Shown here: positions 54,145-61,572 of the stretch, piece by piece
How positions within the stretch are numbered: position 1 is the first letter of the stretch
Layout: every line of letters begins with the position of its first letter
From: Chromatiales bacterium
GTDB lineage: Bacteria; Pseudomonadota; Gammaproteobacteria; Steroidobacterales; GCA-2729495
Reading direction: 5' to 3'
Assembly (NCBI GenBank): GCA_016789845.1
Contig: JAEUQA010000051.1
Span: 41,632-105,631, forward strand
Length of the DNA stretch: 64,000 nt
The notes under the pieces: generated by a model
Seen by the model: only the letters and a program-made list of their open reading frames with translations
Told to the model about the DNA's origin: nothing
Databases searched by the model: none
Position numbers and translations under genes: made by a program

Positions 54145-54849
54145 GAGAAACAGCCAGGCGGCAGCGGGCAGCGGGACGACGGTCGTCGGCGTCATGGTCA
54201 CCAGGGAGCGGATCTTGAAGCGGTCGGGGCTGCCATCCGCCGGGTACCGGGCGCCCACCAGCAGCGCGTTGCCCACCAGCCCGCCGAGGCCAACGGTCAG
54301 TGGCGCGTCGCCGGCGCTGTTCAGGGAGTTCACCTGGCCGCCGAAACCGAGGGACGCCAGCGTCCCGAAGTTCAGCCCGCCCAGGCTCACGCCGGGGGAG
54401 ACCGTGCCGACCCAGAAGCTCACGTCTCGGTCCCAGGTGCCATAGGGATCCACGGTGAGCGACTGCATGGCCTGCAGCGAGTCGAACAGGAACAGCACGA
54501 GATCCTGCTGGCTGACGTTGTCGACCTGGTGGTCGAGGCCGCGGTTGATGCAGTTGCTGACGGACCCCTCGTCGCGATTGCAGACGCCGAGCCCGGTGGA
54601 GTAGCGCCCGAGGTATGCCGTCTCGAAGCTGGCCGGCATGCCATTCGCCGTGTTCGCCCAGGCCGTGACCTTCAGGGTCTCGGTGCCCTGCGCAAAGGTC
54701 AGCCGGTTGCCCCAGGAGTTTCCGGTGGTGGTGTAGGAATTCCCTCCTGAGGCGAAATTCCAGGTGCTGGCCGCGGCGACCGGGCTGCCAACGGCGAGCA
54801 CGACGCAGGGAAGAAGGATGCGAAGCGAATAGAGCATGCGATAAACCAT
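54103..54849 (-). CDS. Secreted protein with VPLPA-CTERM sorting signal, 248 aa
   Basis: A signal peptide (LLPCVVLAVGSPVAAAS) precedes a Ser/Gly/Thr/Asn-rich body of unknown fold. The C-terminus reads VPLPAAAWLFLSALGSIAGL then RR, a textbook VPLPA-CTERM tail recognised by exosortase and removed on export, usually for surface or biofilm proteins. The exosortase gene is not in the window. Start ATG at 54849; ATG 54837 is the alternative. No clear ribosome site. Two cysteines (CNRDEGSVSNC) may pair. Confidence 0.88.
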   Translation of the reverse strand: MVYRMLYSLRILLPCVVLAVGSPVAAASTWNFASGGNSYTTTGNSWGNRLTFAQGTETLKVTAWANTANGMPASFETAYLGRYSTGLGVCNRDEGSVSNCINRGLDHQVDNVSQQDLVLFLFDSLQAMQSLTVDPYGTWDRDVSFWVGTVSPGVSLGGLNFGTLASLGFGGQVNSLNSAGDAPLTVGLGGLVGNALLVGARYPADGSPDRFKIRSLVTMTPTTVVPLPAAAWLFLSALGSIAGLRRLA

Positions 54850-55074
54850 GTGACGACGATGCCGTTTTATTGTTACGCGCCGGTGACGGCTTGCTGGCAG
54901 CGGGGCGAAGTGTCCGGAACCATGCGGGACACGGTCAATCGCACGCTTCACGCTTTCGCGCGCATGACTGATTCGCAGGCAAAAGAAAAAAAGTTATGTA
55001 AGGGAGAGTTCGCGACCAGGTCACGAACTGCGGGCGGCAGCGCGGCGCGCTGCCGGATCAGGGGTGCCGGCCGG

Positions 55075-55620
55075 TCAGCCGCCCGACATGAACCTGACGG
55101 CGGCGATGATCTCGTCGTCCGACAGGTCCACGCGGCCGCCCTTGGCCGGCATCACGCCGGCCTGTCCCTGGAAGCCCTCGAGAGCGTGCTTGTTCAGTGT
55201 CGCCACGCCCTGGGCCACGCGGGGCTTCCAGGCGGCGGCGTCACCCAGCTTGGGTGCGCCACCAACGCCTGCGCCGTGGCAGGCAAAACAGGCGGTGTTG
55301 TAGACCTGTTCCCCGGTGAGTTTCGCGGCGACCGGTGCGGCGGCTTCCGGCACGGCCATGGCAACGGCACCGGCCGCCGCCTCGTCACCGGGCAGGGTGA
55401 CCTGGCCTGCCGGCTTGATGCGTTCGGCCACTGCCGTCGCATAGGCCGGATCCTCCTTCACCCAGGCCAGCTGGCTGTCGGTGGCGATAGAGCGGGCGAG
55501 GAAGATCAGGAAGATCGTGACGCCGATGAGTGCCCCGATGACCACCATGAACAGGTTGAAGAATTGCTGGTCGTGGTCCTGATCCTGGGAAGGTCCGGCG
55601 GTGTGGGGCTGGGTGCTCAA
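55075..55620 (-). CDS. Membrane-anchored cytochrome c5-like protein, 181 aa
   Basis: One N-terminal membrane helix (FFNLFMVVIGALIGVTIFLIFLA), an Ala/Pro-rich linker, then a class I cytochrome c domain with one haem site CFACH and a likely distal Met in GVMPAKGG. Acts as an electron carrier in respiratory chains. The following FixK-like gene reads in the same direction upstream, hinting at oxygen-linked control. Confidence 0.92.
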   Translation of the reverse strand: MSTQPHTAGPSQDQDHDQQFFNLFMVVIGALIGVTIFLIFLARSIATDSQLAWVKEDPAYATAVAERIKPAGQVTLPGDEAAAGAVAMAVPEAAAPVAAKLTGEQVYNTACFACHGAGVGGAPKLGDAAAWKPRVAQGVATLNKHALEGFQGQAGVMPAKGGRVDLSDDEIIAAVRFMSGG

Positions 55621-55708
55621 GGTCTGCTCGATTCGTACGGTGGCTGGTGGTGTGGCTGGGTCCGGCGGGGGCGCAGTATAAGTGACAAGCGGGCGGGGGA
55701 AAACCGGC

Positions 55709-56440
55709 TCAGGCGGGCTGGCCGGGAGGGGCCGTCAGACGGCGCGGGGACGCGAAATCCCAGATCCCGGCCAGGTGGCGCAGGGCCTTGAGGTCGTCCA
55801 CCCGGATGCGGTGGGTATCGAGGCGCCGGATCAGGCCCCGTTCCTCCAGGTCCCGGAAGCTGCGGCTGACGGTCTCCTTCTTGAGTCCCAGGAAGTCGGC
55901 GATGTCCTCCCGGCTCATGGGTACCTGGATTTCGCGGAGGGCCGGATCGTTGTCGTCCGCCAGGTTGTCGGTCAGGCGGCGCCAGTGGCGCAGATAGAGC
56001 AGGAACACCGCCAGCCGCTCGATGGCCGTGCGCTGGCCCAGGCTGTAGACGACGTCCAGGATGTCCTCGATGACCCGGAACATCATGTTGAGGAACGCCC
56101 GCTCGGCCTTCGGATCCCGGGCCAGCCGCTCGTCGAGCTGCCGGCGGGGACAGCAGCTGACCCGCGCGTGGGTCACGGCCTCGACGCTGAAGAAATAGGA
56201 CTCGGTCGCCGTCAGGCCGACGAAGTTGTCCCGGAACAGGAAGGACAGCACCTGCCGCCGCCCGTCCGTGCCGGTGCGCGTCACGCGCAGCACGCCTGAC
56301 AGGATATTGAAGACCTGGGTGGCCGGCTCGCCGGCGCTGATGATGACTTCGCCCGGCTCCAGGTCCCGGACCGGGGCGGCGTCGAAGATGTCCAGGAACA
56401 CGTCCTGGGGCAGGTCGAGGGTGCGCATGCGGAAAAGCAT
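55709..56440 (-). CDS. Crp/Fnr-family regulator, FixK-like, 243 aa
   Basis: Cyclic-nucleotide-binding fold followed by a winged helix with SREDIADFLGLKKETVSRSF. The recognition helix E-T-V-S-R matches FNR/FixK, so it should bind TTGAT-N4-ATCAA sites. It lacks the N-terminal cysteine cluster of FNR (only an adjacent CC at mid-protein), so it probably does not sense oxygen by an iron-sulfur cluster itself. Start uncertain among ATG 56440, ATG 56428 and an upstream TTG. Confidence 0.88.
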   Translation of the reverse strand: MLFRMRTLDLPQDVFLDIFDAAPVRDLEPGEVIISAGEPATQVFNILSGVLRVTRTGTDGRRQVLSFLFRDNFVGLTATESYFFSVEAVTHARVSCCPRRQLDERLARDPKAERAFLNMMFRVIEDILDVVYSLGQRTAIERLAVFLLYLRHWRRLTDNLADDNDPALREIQVPMSREDIADFLGLKKETVSRSFRDLEERGLIRRLDTHRIRVDDLKALRHLAGIWDFASPRRLTAPPGQPA

Positions 56441-56490
56441 GGGCGTCGGCGCCAGGGCTGGCAAGCGGTGCCGGGGCGGGGACCGGGCGG

Positions 56491-56521
56491 TTGGACGTCA
56501 CGCGCGCTGCGGGGCTATCAT
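56491..56521 (+). promoter_or_regulatory. Candidate promoter of tRNA-Arg
   Basis: TTGGAC at 56491-56496 and TATCAT at 56516-56521 with a 19-base spacer, followed by a GC-rich discriminator (CTCGCCCCCGCC) typical of stringently controlled stable-RNA promoters. The spacer is slightly long. Confidence 0.35.
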
Positions 56522-56563
56522 CTCGCCCCCGCCACGTCGCGGGATCGCACCAGGTTCCCAAGG

Positions 56564-56640
56564 GCGCCCGTAGCTCAGCTGGATAGAGTACTGCCCTCCG
56601 AAGGCAGGGGTCAGAGGTTCGAATCCTCTCGGGCGCGCCA
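56564..56640 (+). tRNA. tRNA-Arg (anticodon CCG)
   Basis: 77 bases with encoded CCA. Acceptor GCGCCCG pairs with CGGGCGC; anticodon stem CTGCC/GGCAG encloses loop CTCCGAA giving anticodon CCG (reads CGG); T arm AGAGG-TTCGAAT-CCTCT is perfect. Sits alone between the FixK-like gene and small genes. Confidence 0.97.
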
Positions 56641-56651
56641 TCCAATCACTG

Positions 56652-56747
56652 TGTATCCATCACGGCGTGCGGGAACTGCTGAACGCCGACGGGGACTTCA
56701 CCCGCGTTGGCGAACTGAAAATCCGAAACCCGCTGGTCGCGCGCTAG
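56652..56747 (+). other. Possible gene remnant next to tRNA-Arg
   Basis: A frame without ATG reads [20 protein letters not shown] and continues KIRNPLVAR to a TAG at 56745-56747. The composition looks protein-like and the frame abuts the tRNA 3' end, a usual integration site, so it could be the tail of a lost gene. It ends convergently against the next gene, sharing the CTAG. I recognise no family, and it may be chance. Confidence 0.2.
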
Positions 56748-56965
56748 CGGAGTTTTCCCTGGGCGCCGTTTTCCCGCAGCCAGGTCATGAGCTTGGCTTT
56801 CCGGCTCTCGAGCGTCTCAGCCGGCTCGTTTGCGACGTTGCGGCGCGTGTCGGCGTGATCGACAGCGGTGATGGCGACGATGTAGGGGTCGTAGCCGGCG
56901 AAGTCGACGTCCTGGTCGGCGGGGCGGGTGGGGGGCGTTTCCGCCATGTCCTTGGAGGCAGCCAT
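56744..56965 (-). CDS. Small hypothetical protein, 73 aa
   Basis: Polar protein, no signal or membrane segment: N-terminal Pro/Thr-rich part, then GYDPYIVAITAVDHADTRR and a helical end KAKLMTWLRENGAQGKL. I do not recognise the family. It has a good -10 box (TATAAT) about 78 bases upstream, supporting expression. Confidence 0.6.
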   Translation of the reverse strand: MAASKDMAETPPTRPADQDVDFAGYDPYIVAITAVDHADTRRNVANEPAETLESRKAKLMTWLRENGAQGKLR

Positions 56966-57042
56966 TGTTGTTTTTCTTCTGGTCGGGTGCTGGTTCTCTG
57001 CTGTTGGCGACTATAGTCCCCGAAACCTTACGCGCGACTGAA

Positions 57043-57048
57043 ATTATA
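57043..57048 (-). promoter_or_regulatory. -10 box for the 73-aa gene
   Basis: On the minus strand the consensus hexamer TATAAT is read at 57048 to 57043, preceded directly by TG. The matching -35 region is weak. Predicted start is near 57036, leaving a leader of about 70 bases. Confidence 0.45.
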
Positions 57049-57134
57049 CATAAGCTTCACGCATCGTTGATGGCGAAAGCGGCGACCATTGTTGCGCGAG
57101 TGCCGCGCCGGCAACCTGAGGCGGAGGGTGCGTG

Positions 57135-57449
57135 ATGGCCTGGGCTTTTCTCGTCCTGGCGGGACTTCTCGAGATCGGCTGGGCCGTCGGGCTGAAGTAC
57201 ACCGACGGGTTCACCCGCTGGCTGCCGAGCGCGCTGACGATCGTCGCGATGGCGGGCAGCATGTGGCTGCTGGCCGTTGCCCTGCGCAGCATCCCCATCG
57301 GCACGGCCTACGCCGTCTGGACCGGGATTGGCGCCGCCGGGACCGCGTTGCTGGGCATCATCCTGTTCGCGGAACCGGCCACGGCACTCCGGCTGGCGTC
57401 CATCGGCCTGATCGTGGCCGGCATCGCCGGCCTGAAGCTGGCGGCCTGA
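57135..57449 (+). CDS. gdx: SMR-family exporter, Gdx/SugE type, 104 aa
   Basis: Four-helix small multidrug resistance protein. The essential Glu lies in [19 protein letters not shown], a pattern shared with guanidinium exporters (Gdx, formerly SugE) rather than EmrE. Likely exports guanidinium in exchange for protons as a dual-topology dimer. ATG at 57135 has GGAGGG at good spacing; a GTG one codon earlier is possible. No guanidine riboswitch is apparent upstream. Confidence 0.9.
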   Translation: MAWAFLVLAGLLEIGWAVGLKYTDGFTRWLPSALTIVAMAGSMWLLAVALRSIPIGTAYAVWTGIGAAGTALLGIILFAEPATALRLASIGLIVAGIAGLKLAA

Positions 57450-57451
57450 CC

Positions 57452-58000
57452 GTGCGCATCGAGCCCCGTCCCCTCGCTGACTACCCCTGGTACCTGAAGC
57501 CCTTCTTCCGGAGCCAGGTGCGCCGCTACGGGCAGGTGCTGGTGCCGGGGCAGCTCTGGGGCCGGGTGCCCCGCCTGTTCATGGCGGTCGCGCTGCTCTA
57601 CGGCGCACTGGATTCCCGCCGCTCGCTGCTCGATCCCGTGCTGCGCTCGCTCGTGACCGTGCGGGTTTCCCAGCTCAACTGGTGCCGGTTCTGCGTGGAC
57701 ATCAATTCGGCCACCCTGGCCCGGCGGGCGGGGAGCATGGCCAAGGTGGAGGCCCTGGAGCAGTGGCGGGCCAGCGACCTCTACTCGCTGGCGGAGCGCG
57801 CCGCGCTCGACTACACCGAGGCCATGACGATCACGGACCGCGGGGTCACCGACGCGTGCATGGCCGAGTTGCGCAGATATTTCACGGACGACGCGGTGAT
57901 CGAGCTCACCGGTCTCGTCGCCTTCCAGAACCTGTCGAGCAAGTTCAACAGCGCCCTGGACGTGCCGCCCCAGGGCTTCTGCCGCCGGCCGGACGCCTGA
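57452..58000 (+). CDS. Carboxymuconolactone decarboxylase/AhpD-like protein, 182 aa
   Basis: AhpD-like helical fold with the redox pair Cys-x-x-Cys in NWCRFCVDINSA and following conserved RA..LDYTEAMT. Many such proteins are peroxidase-type disulfide enzymes rather than true lactone decarboxylases. GTG start at 57452, two bases after the gdx stop, indicating co-transcription. About 40 residues of basic N-terminal sequence precede the domain. Confidence 0.84.
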   Translation: MRIEPRPLADYPWYLKPFFRSQVRRYGQVLVPGQLWGRVPRLFMAVALLYGALDSRRSLLDPVLRSLVTVRVSQLNWCRFCVDINSATLARRAGSMAKVEALEQWRASDLYSLAERAALDYTEAMTITDRGVTDACMAELRRYFTDDAVIELTGLVAFQNLSSKFNSALDVPPQGFCRRPDA

Positions 58001-58030
58001 GGCCCTGCCGGCGCGGCGCGTTCCCCGGCC

Positions 58031-58435
58031 ATGAGCGTCCTGGCAGATCTCGTCCTGGTGTCCCACGCCCTGTTCGTGGGTTTCGTGGTCATCGGCTTCG
58101 CCCTCATCCTCGCCGGGCTGGCCCTGGGCTGGCCCTGGGTCCGACGGCCCGTGTTCCGCTACCTGCACCTGGCGGCGATTGGCGTCGTGGTCATCCAGGC
58201 CTGGCTCGGGATCGAGTGCCCGCTGACCACCCTCGAGAGCGCGCTGCGGGCCCGGGCCGGCGAGGCGGGCTATGCCGCGTCCTTCGTCCAGGACTGGCTC
58301 TACCGGCTGCTCTTCTACCAGGCCGAGTCCTGGGTATTCACCGTCCTCTACACCGGTTTCGGCACCGCGGTTGCGCTCGTCTGGTGGTTTGCGCCACCCG
58401 TGCGCGGGCAGCCGCGCCCCGATCCGCTAGACTGA
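58031..58435 (+). CDS. DUF2784 membrane protein, 134 aa
   Basis: Four hydrophobic helices with the family features ADLVLVSHALFVGFVVIG at the start and GIECPLTTLE in the middle, then QDWLYRLLFY. Function unknown. ATG at 58031. Confidence 0.84.
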   Translation: MSVLADLVLVSHALFVGFVVIGFALILAGLALGWPWVRRPVFRYLHLAAIGVVVIQAWLGIECPLTTLESALRARAGEAGYAASFVQDWLYRLLFYQAESWVFTVLYTGFGTAVALVWWFAPPVRGQPRPDPLD

Positions 58436-58442
58436 GAGTGCC

Positions 58443-58829
58443 ATGCAGCAGTCTGTCCCACAGCATCCCGGCGCGACCCAGGGTTCCGGCCCCTTGTCCC
58501 GGCTCGAGCGCGCCGTGCTCACGGCGATGCTGAAGGGCGACGGCGATGCGTTCGCTGCCCTGCGCGCCCAGCTGGCCAGGGCCACCGTGGCATCCCGGAC
58601 CCACAGCGGCGTCGGCTTCGTCACCCGTATCGCCGTTCCCCACGACGCGCCGGCCCTGGGCGAGGCAGCCTCGCCCGGGCTGCGGCCGGTGATTGCGGCC
58701 CACCCCCGGCTGGTTGAGCGCGCCGAATTCCTGCTGCAGCTCCGGGGCGGCCGCCTGGCCGTCCTGGAGGCCTACTGCTATGCGGGCGGGTGGCCGGCTG
58801 ACGAGGACGAATTCCAGGTGGTAGCCTGA
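58443..58829 (+). CDS. Hypothetical protein, 128 aa
   Basis: Soluble protein without signal peptide. It has a helical N-terminal half (RLERAVLTAMLKGDGDAFAA) and a beta-rich C-terminal half (RLVERAEFLLQLRGGRLAVL). I do not recognise a family. It starts seven bases after the DUF2784 gene, so it is probably in the same transcript. Confidence 0.7.
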   Translation: MQQSVPQHPGATQGSGPLSRLERAVLTAMLKGDGDAFAALRAQLARATVASRTHSGVGFVTRIAVPHDAPALGEAASPGLRPVIAAHPRLVERAEFLLQLRGGRLAVLEAYCYAGGWPADEDEFQVVA

Positions 58830-58848
58830 AAACCCAGGGAGTGAATGC

Positions 58849-59235
58849 ATGACCCGCTACGGCAAAATCAACCTTCTCGGCATGCTGCTGCTGCCCGTTG
58901 CGGCCTCGGTGGCGGCATTGATCGTGTTCGGCAACCGCACCGACACCCTCGTCACGGTCTTCGGCCTGAACCTGGTGCCCATGCTCATTGGCGGGCTCGT
59001 GTCGGGCCTGCTGCTCCGGGGCGCCAACCGCGCCGGCAAGGGCCAGGGCATTGCCCTCTGGCCGACCCTGATCCCGGCGGTGCTTGGTGCCGTCTGGTAC
59101 CTGTTCCGCGCCCTCGTACCGGCGGAAGTCGCCCCGGGAGCCGAGTACATTGCAGCCCCGCAGTACCTCCTGATGGGGGTGATCCTGCTCAGCGTCGTGG
59201 CGTGGCTCGGGTGCCTGATCGCACGCCGGGTCTGA
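58849..59235 (+). CDS. Hypothetical membrane protein, 128 aa
   Basis: Four predicted helices (for example LGMLLLPVAASVAALIVFG and YLLMGVILLSVVAWLGCLIA). No recognised family. AGGGAG ribosome site before ATG 58849. Confidence 0.72.
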   Translation: MTRYGKINLLGMLLLPVAASVAALIVFGNRTDTLVTVFGLNLVPMLIGGLVSGLLLRGANRAGKGQGIALWPTLIPAVLGAVWYLFRALVPAEVAPGAEYIAAPQYLLMGVILLSVVAWLGCLIARRV

Positions 59236-60260
59236 CGCCGCCGCGCTTCGCGTCCTACGGGGCGGCGCGGAGTCTCCCCAACATCGTCGTCGACGGGGCG
59301 CCGCTGCCGTCGACGCTGCTCACCCTGTCCCACTGGCCCAACAACCAGTCGCCACCAGCGGTGCGCCGGGACACGTCCACGGCCACCGTGTTCGCGTACC
59401 TGGACCAGCCCGACCTGCACCAGGCCATTCCCTGGGTCACCAACAACCATTTCGACGAGGATGGCCTGTTCAGCATGTACGCCCTCACCGAGCCGGCGCG
59501 GGCCCTGGAGGACCGGGACCTGCTCATCGCCGGTTCCTTTGCCGGCGACTTTGGCGTGGTGACCGCCAGGGATGGCGCACGCCTGTGTTTTGCCATCGAG
59601 GCCCTGACCGATCCCGAGGTGTCGCCGCTGCCCGGGGACGTGTTTGCCGAGCCGGATCGCGTCGCCGCGCTCTACACGGCCATGCTGGAGTCCCTGCCCG
59701 CGCTGCTGCGGGACTGCCACGACGGGTGGCCCCGGTTCGGGGACCTCTGGGCCCTGCAGGACGAGCACCTCGCCGCCAGTAACGGCCTCCTGGCCGACGG
59801 CGTCGTCACGCTGGTCGAGCATCCGGCCCTGGACCTGGCAGTCGTGCGCATACCTGCCTACCTGCGCCGCCGCACCGCACGCCGCTATCTGGTGGACGAG
59901 GCGGCGGCGGTGCATCCATTCGCCATCAACAGCGCCACGGCGCGTTCCCGGATCCTCCGGGTGCAAGGTGCCAGCTACGAGTTCGAGTACCGCTACGAAA
60001 GCTGGGTCCAGCTCGCGTCCCGCCGGGTGCCGCTGCGGGTGCGGCTGGACGGGCTCGCCGCGCGCCTGAACCAGCTGGATGGAGGCGCGGGCTGGGTGGC
60101 CGAGGATCCCACCGGCACGGCGCCGCGCCTGCATCGTCCCGATGGCTCGCCGTCCTCGATTCCCCTGGACACCTTTCTCCTGGAGCTGGAGGCCGCCCTC
60201 ACGTCGGCGCCCGTGGCCTGGGACCCCTACGACTGGCAGAAGACCGGAGGTGCGGCATGA
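59211..60260 (+). CDS. DUF6687-like protein, 349 aa
   Basis: Blocks IVVDGAPLPSTLLTLSHWP and VTNNHFDEDGLFSMYAL resemble the DUF6687 family, function unknown; the DGxxS/NHFDxDG pattern hints at a hydrolase or metal site. The start is uncertain: GTG 59211 overlaps the preceding gene by 25 bases. The end overlaps the mocA-like start as ATGA, which suggests a link with molybdenum-cofactor genes. Confidence 0.72.
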   Translation: MPDRTPGLTPPRFASYGAARSLPNIVVDGAPLPSTLLTLSHWPNNQSPPAVRRDTSTATVFAYLDQPDLHQAIPWVTNNHFDEDGLFSMYALTEPARALEDRDLLIAGSFAGDFGVVTARDGARLCFAIEALTDPEVSPLPGDVFAEPDRVAALYTAMLESLPALLRDCHDGWPRFGDLWALQDEHLAASNGLLADGVVTLVEHPALDLAVVRIPAYLRRRTARRYLVDEAAAVHPFAINSATARSRILRVQGASYEFEYRYESWVQLASRRVPLRVRLDGLAARLNQLDGGAGWVAEDPTGTAPRLHRPDGSPSSIPLDTFLLELEAALTSAPVAWDPYDWQKTGGAA

Positions 60261-60853
60261 AGCTCGCGGGACTGTTGCTGGCGGCTGGCGGCGCGACGCG
60301 CTTCGGCTCGCCCAAGGTGCTGGCCACCTACCGGGGCGAACCGCTCGTGCGCCGGGCGGTGCAGCTGCTGGTGCCCCGCTGCCCGGCCGGCGTGCGCGTG
60401 GTCGTGGGTGCCGCCGCGGCCGGCGTGCGCGGCGCCCTGGCCAGCGAGGCCGCCAGCGGCGGGGTCGCGCTGGTCGACAATCCCGACTGGGCCCGTGGCC
60501 TTTCCACTTCCCTCGTCAAGGGCGTCGCGGCCCTGCCCCCGGGAGCCGACGCGGTCCTGATCCTGCTCTGCGACCAGCCGGCGATCACGGGCGACGACCT
60601 GGACGGCCTGATCGCGGCGTGGCAGGTGGAGCCCGCGCTGATCGCCGCTGCCGGCTTCAGCGACCGGCTCGGTCCACCGGTGATCATCCCGCGGGAATTC
60701 TGGCCCCAGCTTGCCGCACTGCGCGGCGACCAGGGTGCGCGCAGCCTGCTCGAGTGGCACGCCGAGCACACGACCGTGGTCATGCCCCACGCGGCGCTCG
60801 ACGTGGACACGCCGGAAGATCTGGCACGCCTGGAAGCCGCTCCGGCACAATGA
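60257..60853 (+). CDS. MocA-like nucleotidyltransferase (molybdenum cofactor type), 198 aa
   Basis: NTP-transferase fold with the N-terminal LLAAGGATRFGSPK signature and LLCDQPAIT. Closest in pattern to MocA (CTP:molybdopterin cytidylyltransferase), which makes the dinucleotide cofactor of xanthine-dehydrogenase-type enzymes; MobA or other sugar transferases are less likely. Followed three bases later by moaD. Confidence 0.85.
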   Translation: MKLAGLLLAAGGATRFGSPKVLATYRGEPLVRRAVQLLVPRCPAGVRVVVGAAAAGVRGALASEAASGGVALVDNPDWARGLSTSLVKGVAALPPGADAVLILLCDQPAITGDDLDGLIAAWQVEPALIAAAGFSDRLGPPVIIPREFWPQLAALRGDQGARSLLEWHAEHTTVVMPHAALDVDTPEDLARLEAAPAQ

Positions 60854-60856
60854 GGC

Positions 60857-61120
60857 ATGGCACAGCTTCCTACTGACGGCAGCATTGCGGTCCGCATCGA
60901 GTACTTTGCCGTGCTTCGCGAGCACGTGGGACGGGCGCAGGAAGAGCTGCGCACGACGGCAACGACGGTGGGCGAGCTGTACGGCGAGCTGGACCGGCGT
61001 TACGCGTTCCCTGCCCTGGGCCGGGTGAAGGTGGCGGTGAACGACGAGTTCCGGGACTGGAGCTCACCGGTGCGGGACGGTGACTTCGTCGTCTTCATCC
61101 CCCCCGTGGCCGGCGGGTGA
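60857..61120 (+). CDS. moaD: Molybdopterin synthase small subunit, 87 aa
   Basis: Ubiquitin-like sulfur carrier ending in PPVAGG; the terminal Gly-Gly is thiocarboxylated to give sulfur to MoaE. Start region RIEYFAVLREHVG is family-like. Overlaps moaE by four bases. Confidence 0.93.
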   Translation: MAQLPTDGSIAVRIEYFAVLREHVGRAQEELRTTATTVGELYGELDRRYAFPALGRVKVAVNDEFRDWSSPVRDGDFVVFIPPVAGG

Positions 61121-61572
61121 GCCACTTCGAGTTCAGCCGCGAGCCCTTCACGCCGGAACGCTATCGCTCCCGGGTGTCGGATCCCGTGGCCGGCGGCTAT
61201 GCCAGCTTCGAGGGCTGGGTGCGCAATCACAACGAGGGGCGGGGCGTGCAGCGCCTGGAGTACGAGGGCTACGAGGCGCTGGGCATCAAGGAGGGGGACC
61301 GCATCGTCGCGGAAGCCTTCGCCCGGTTCCCCATCGCGCAGGCCCACTGCGTTCACCGGCTCGGGGTGCTCGGCATCGGCGACCTCGCGGTGTGGGTGGG
61401 CGTCACGGCTGCCCACCGGGAAGCTGCCTTCGCGGCCTGCCGCTACATCATCGACGAAGTAAAGAACCGCGTGCCGATCTGGAAGAAGGAGCACTACGCC
61501 GAAGGTGACTCCGGCTGGATCAACTGCGAGGTCAGGACTTCTGGCGCTCCCGCTGGATCAGCTCTTCCGTAA
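61117..61572 (+). CDS. moaE: Molybdopterin synthase catalytic subunit, 151 aa
   Basis: Converts precursor Z to molybdopterin with MoaD. Catalytic lysines lie in KNRVPIWKKEHY; other blocks are GGYASFEGWVRNHNEGR and YEGYEALG. GTG start overlaps moaD stop as GTGA. The C-terminus runs 41 bases into the convergent DsbA-like gene. Confidence 0.95.
   Translation: MSHFEFSREPFTPERYRSRVSDPVAGGYASFEGWVRNHNEGRGVQRLEYEGYEALGIKEGDRIVAEAFARFPIAQAHCVHRLGVLGIGDLAVWVGVTAAHREAAFAACRYIIDEVKNRVPIWKKEHYAEGDSGWINCEVRTSGAPAGSALP

Noticed and set aside
55012..55045. Intrinsic terminator after the cytochrome c5 gene (AGTTCGCGACC..GGTCACGAACT)
   Set aside because: The stem has a mismatch and no T run directly after it on the minus strand; the poly-T stretch lies about 15 bases further on.
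57000..57131. Possible guanidine riboswitch upstream of gdx
   Set aside because: The leader has no paired ACGR-loop hairpins (type II), no ykkC core and no type III pseudoknot pattern that I can recognise by eye.
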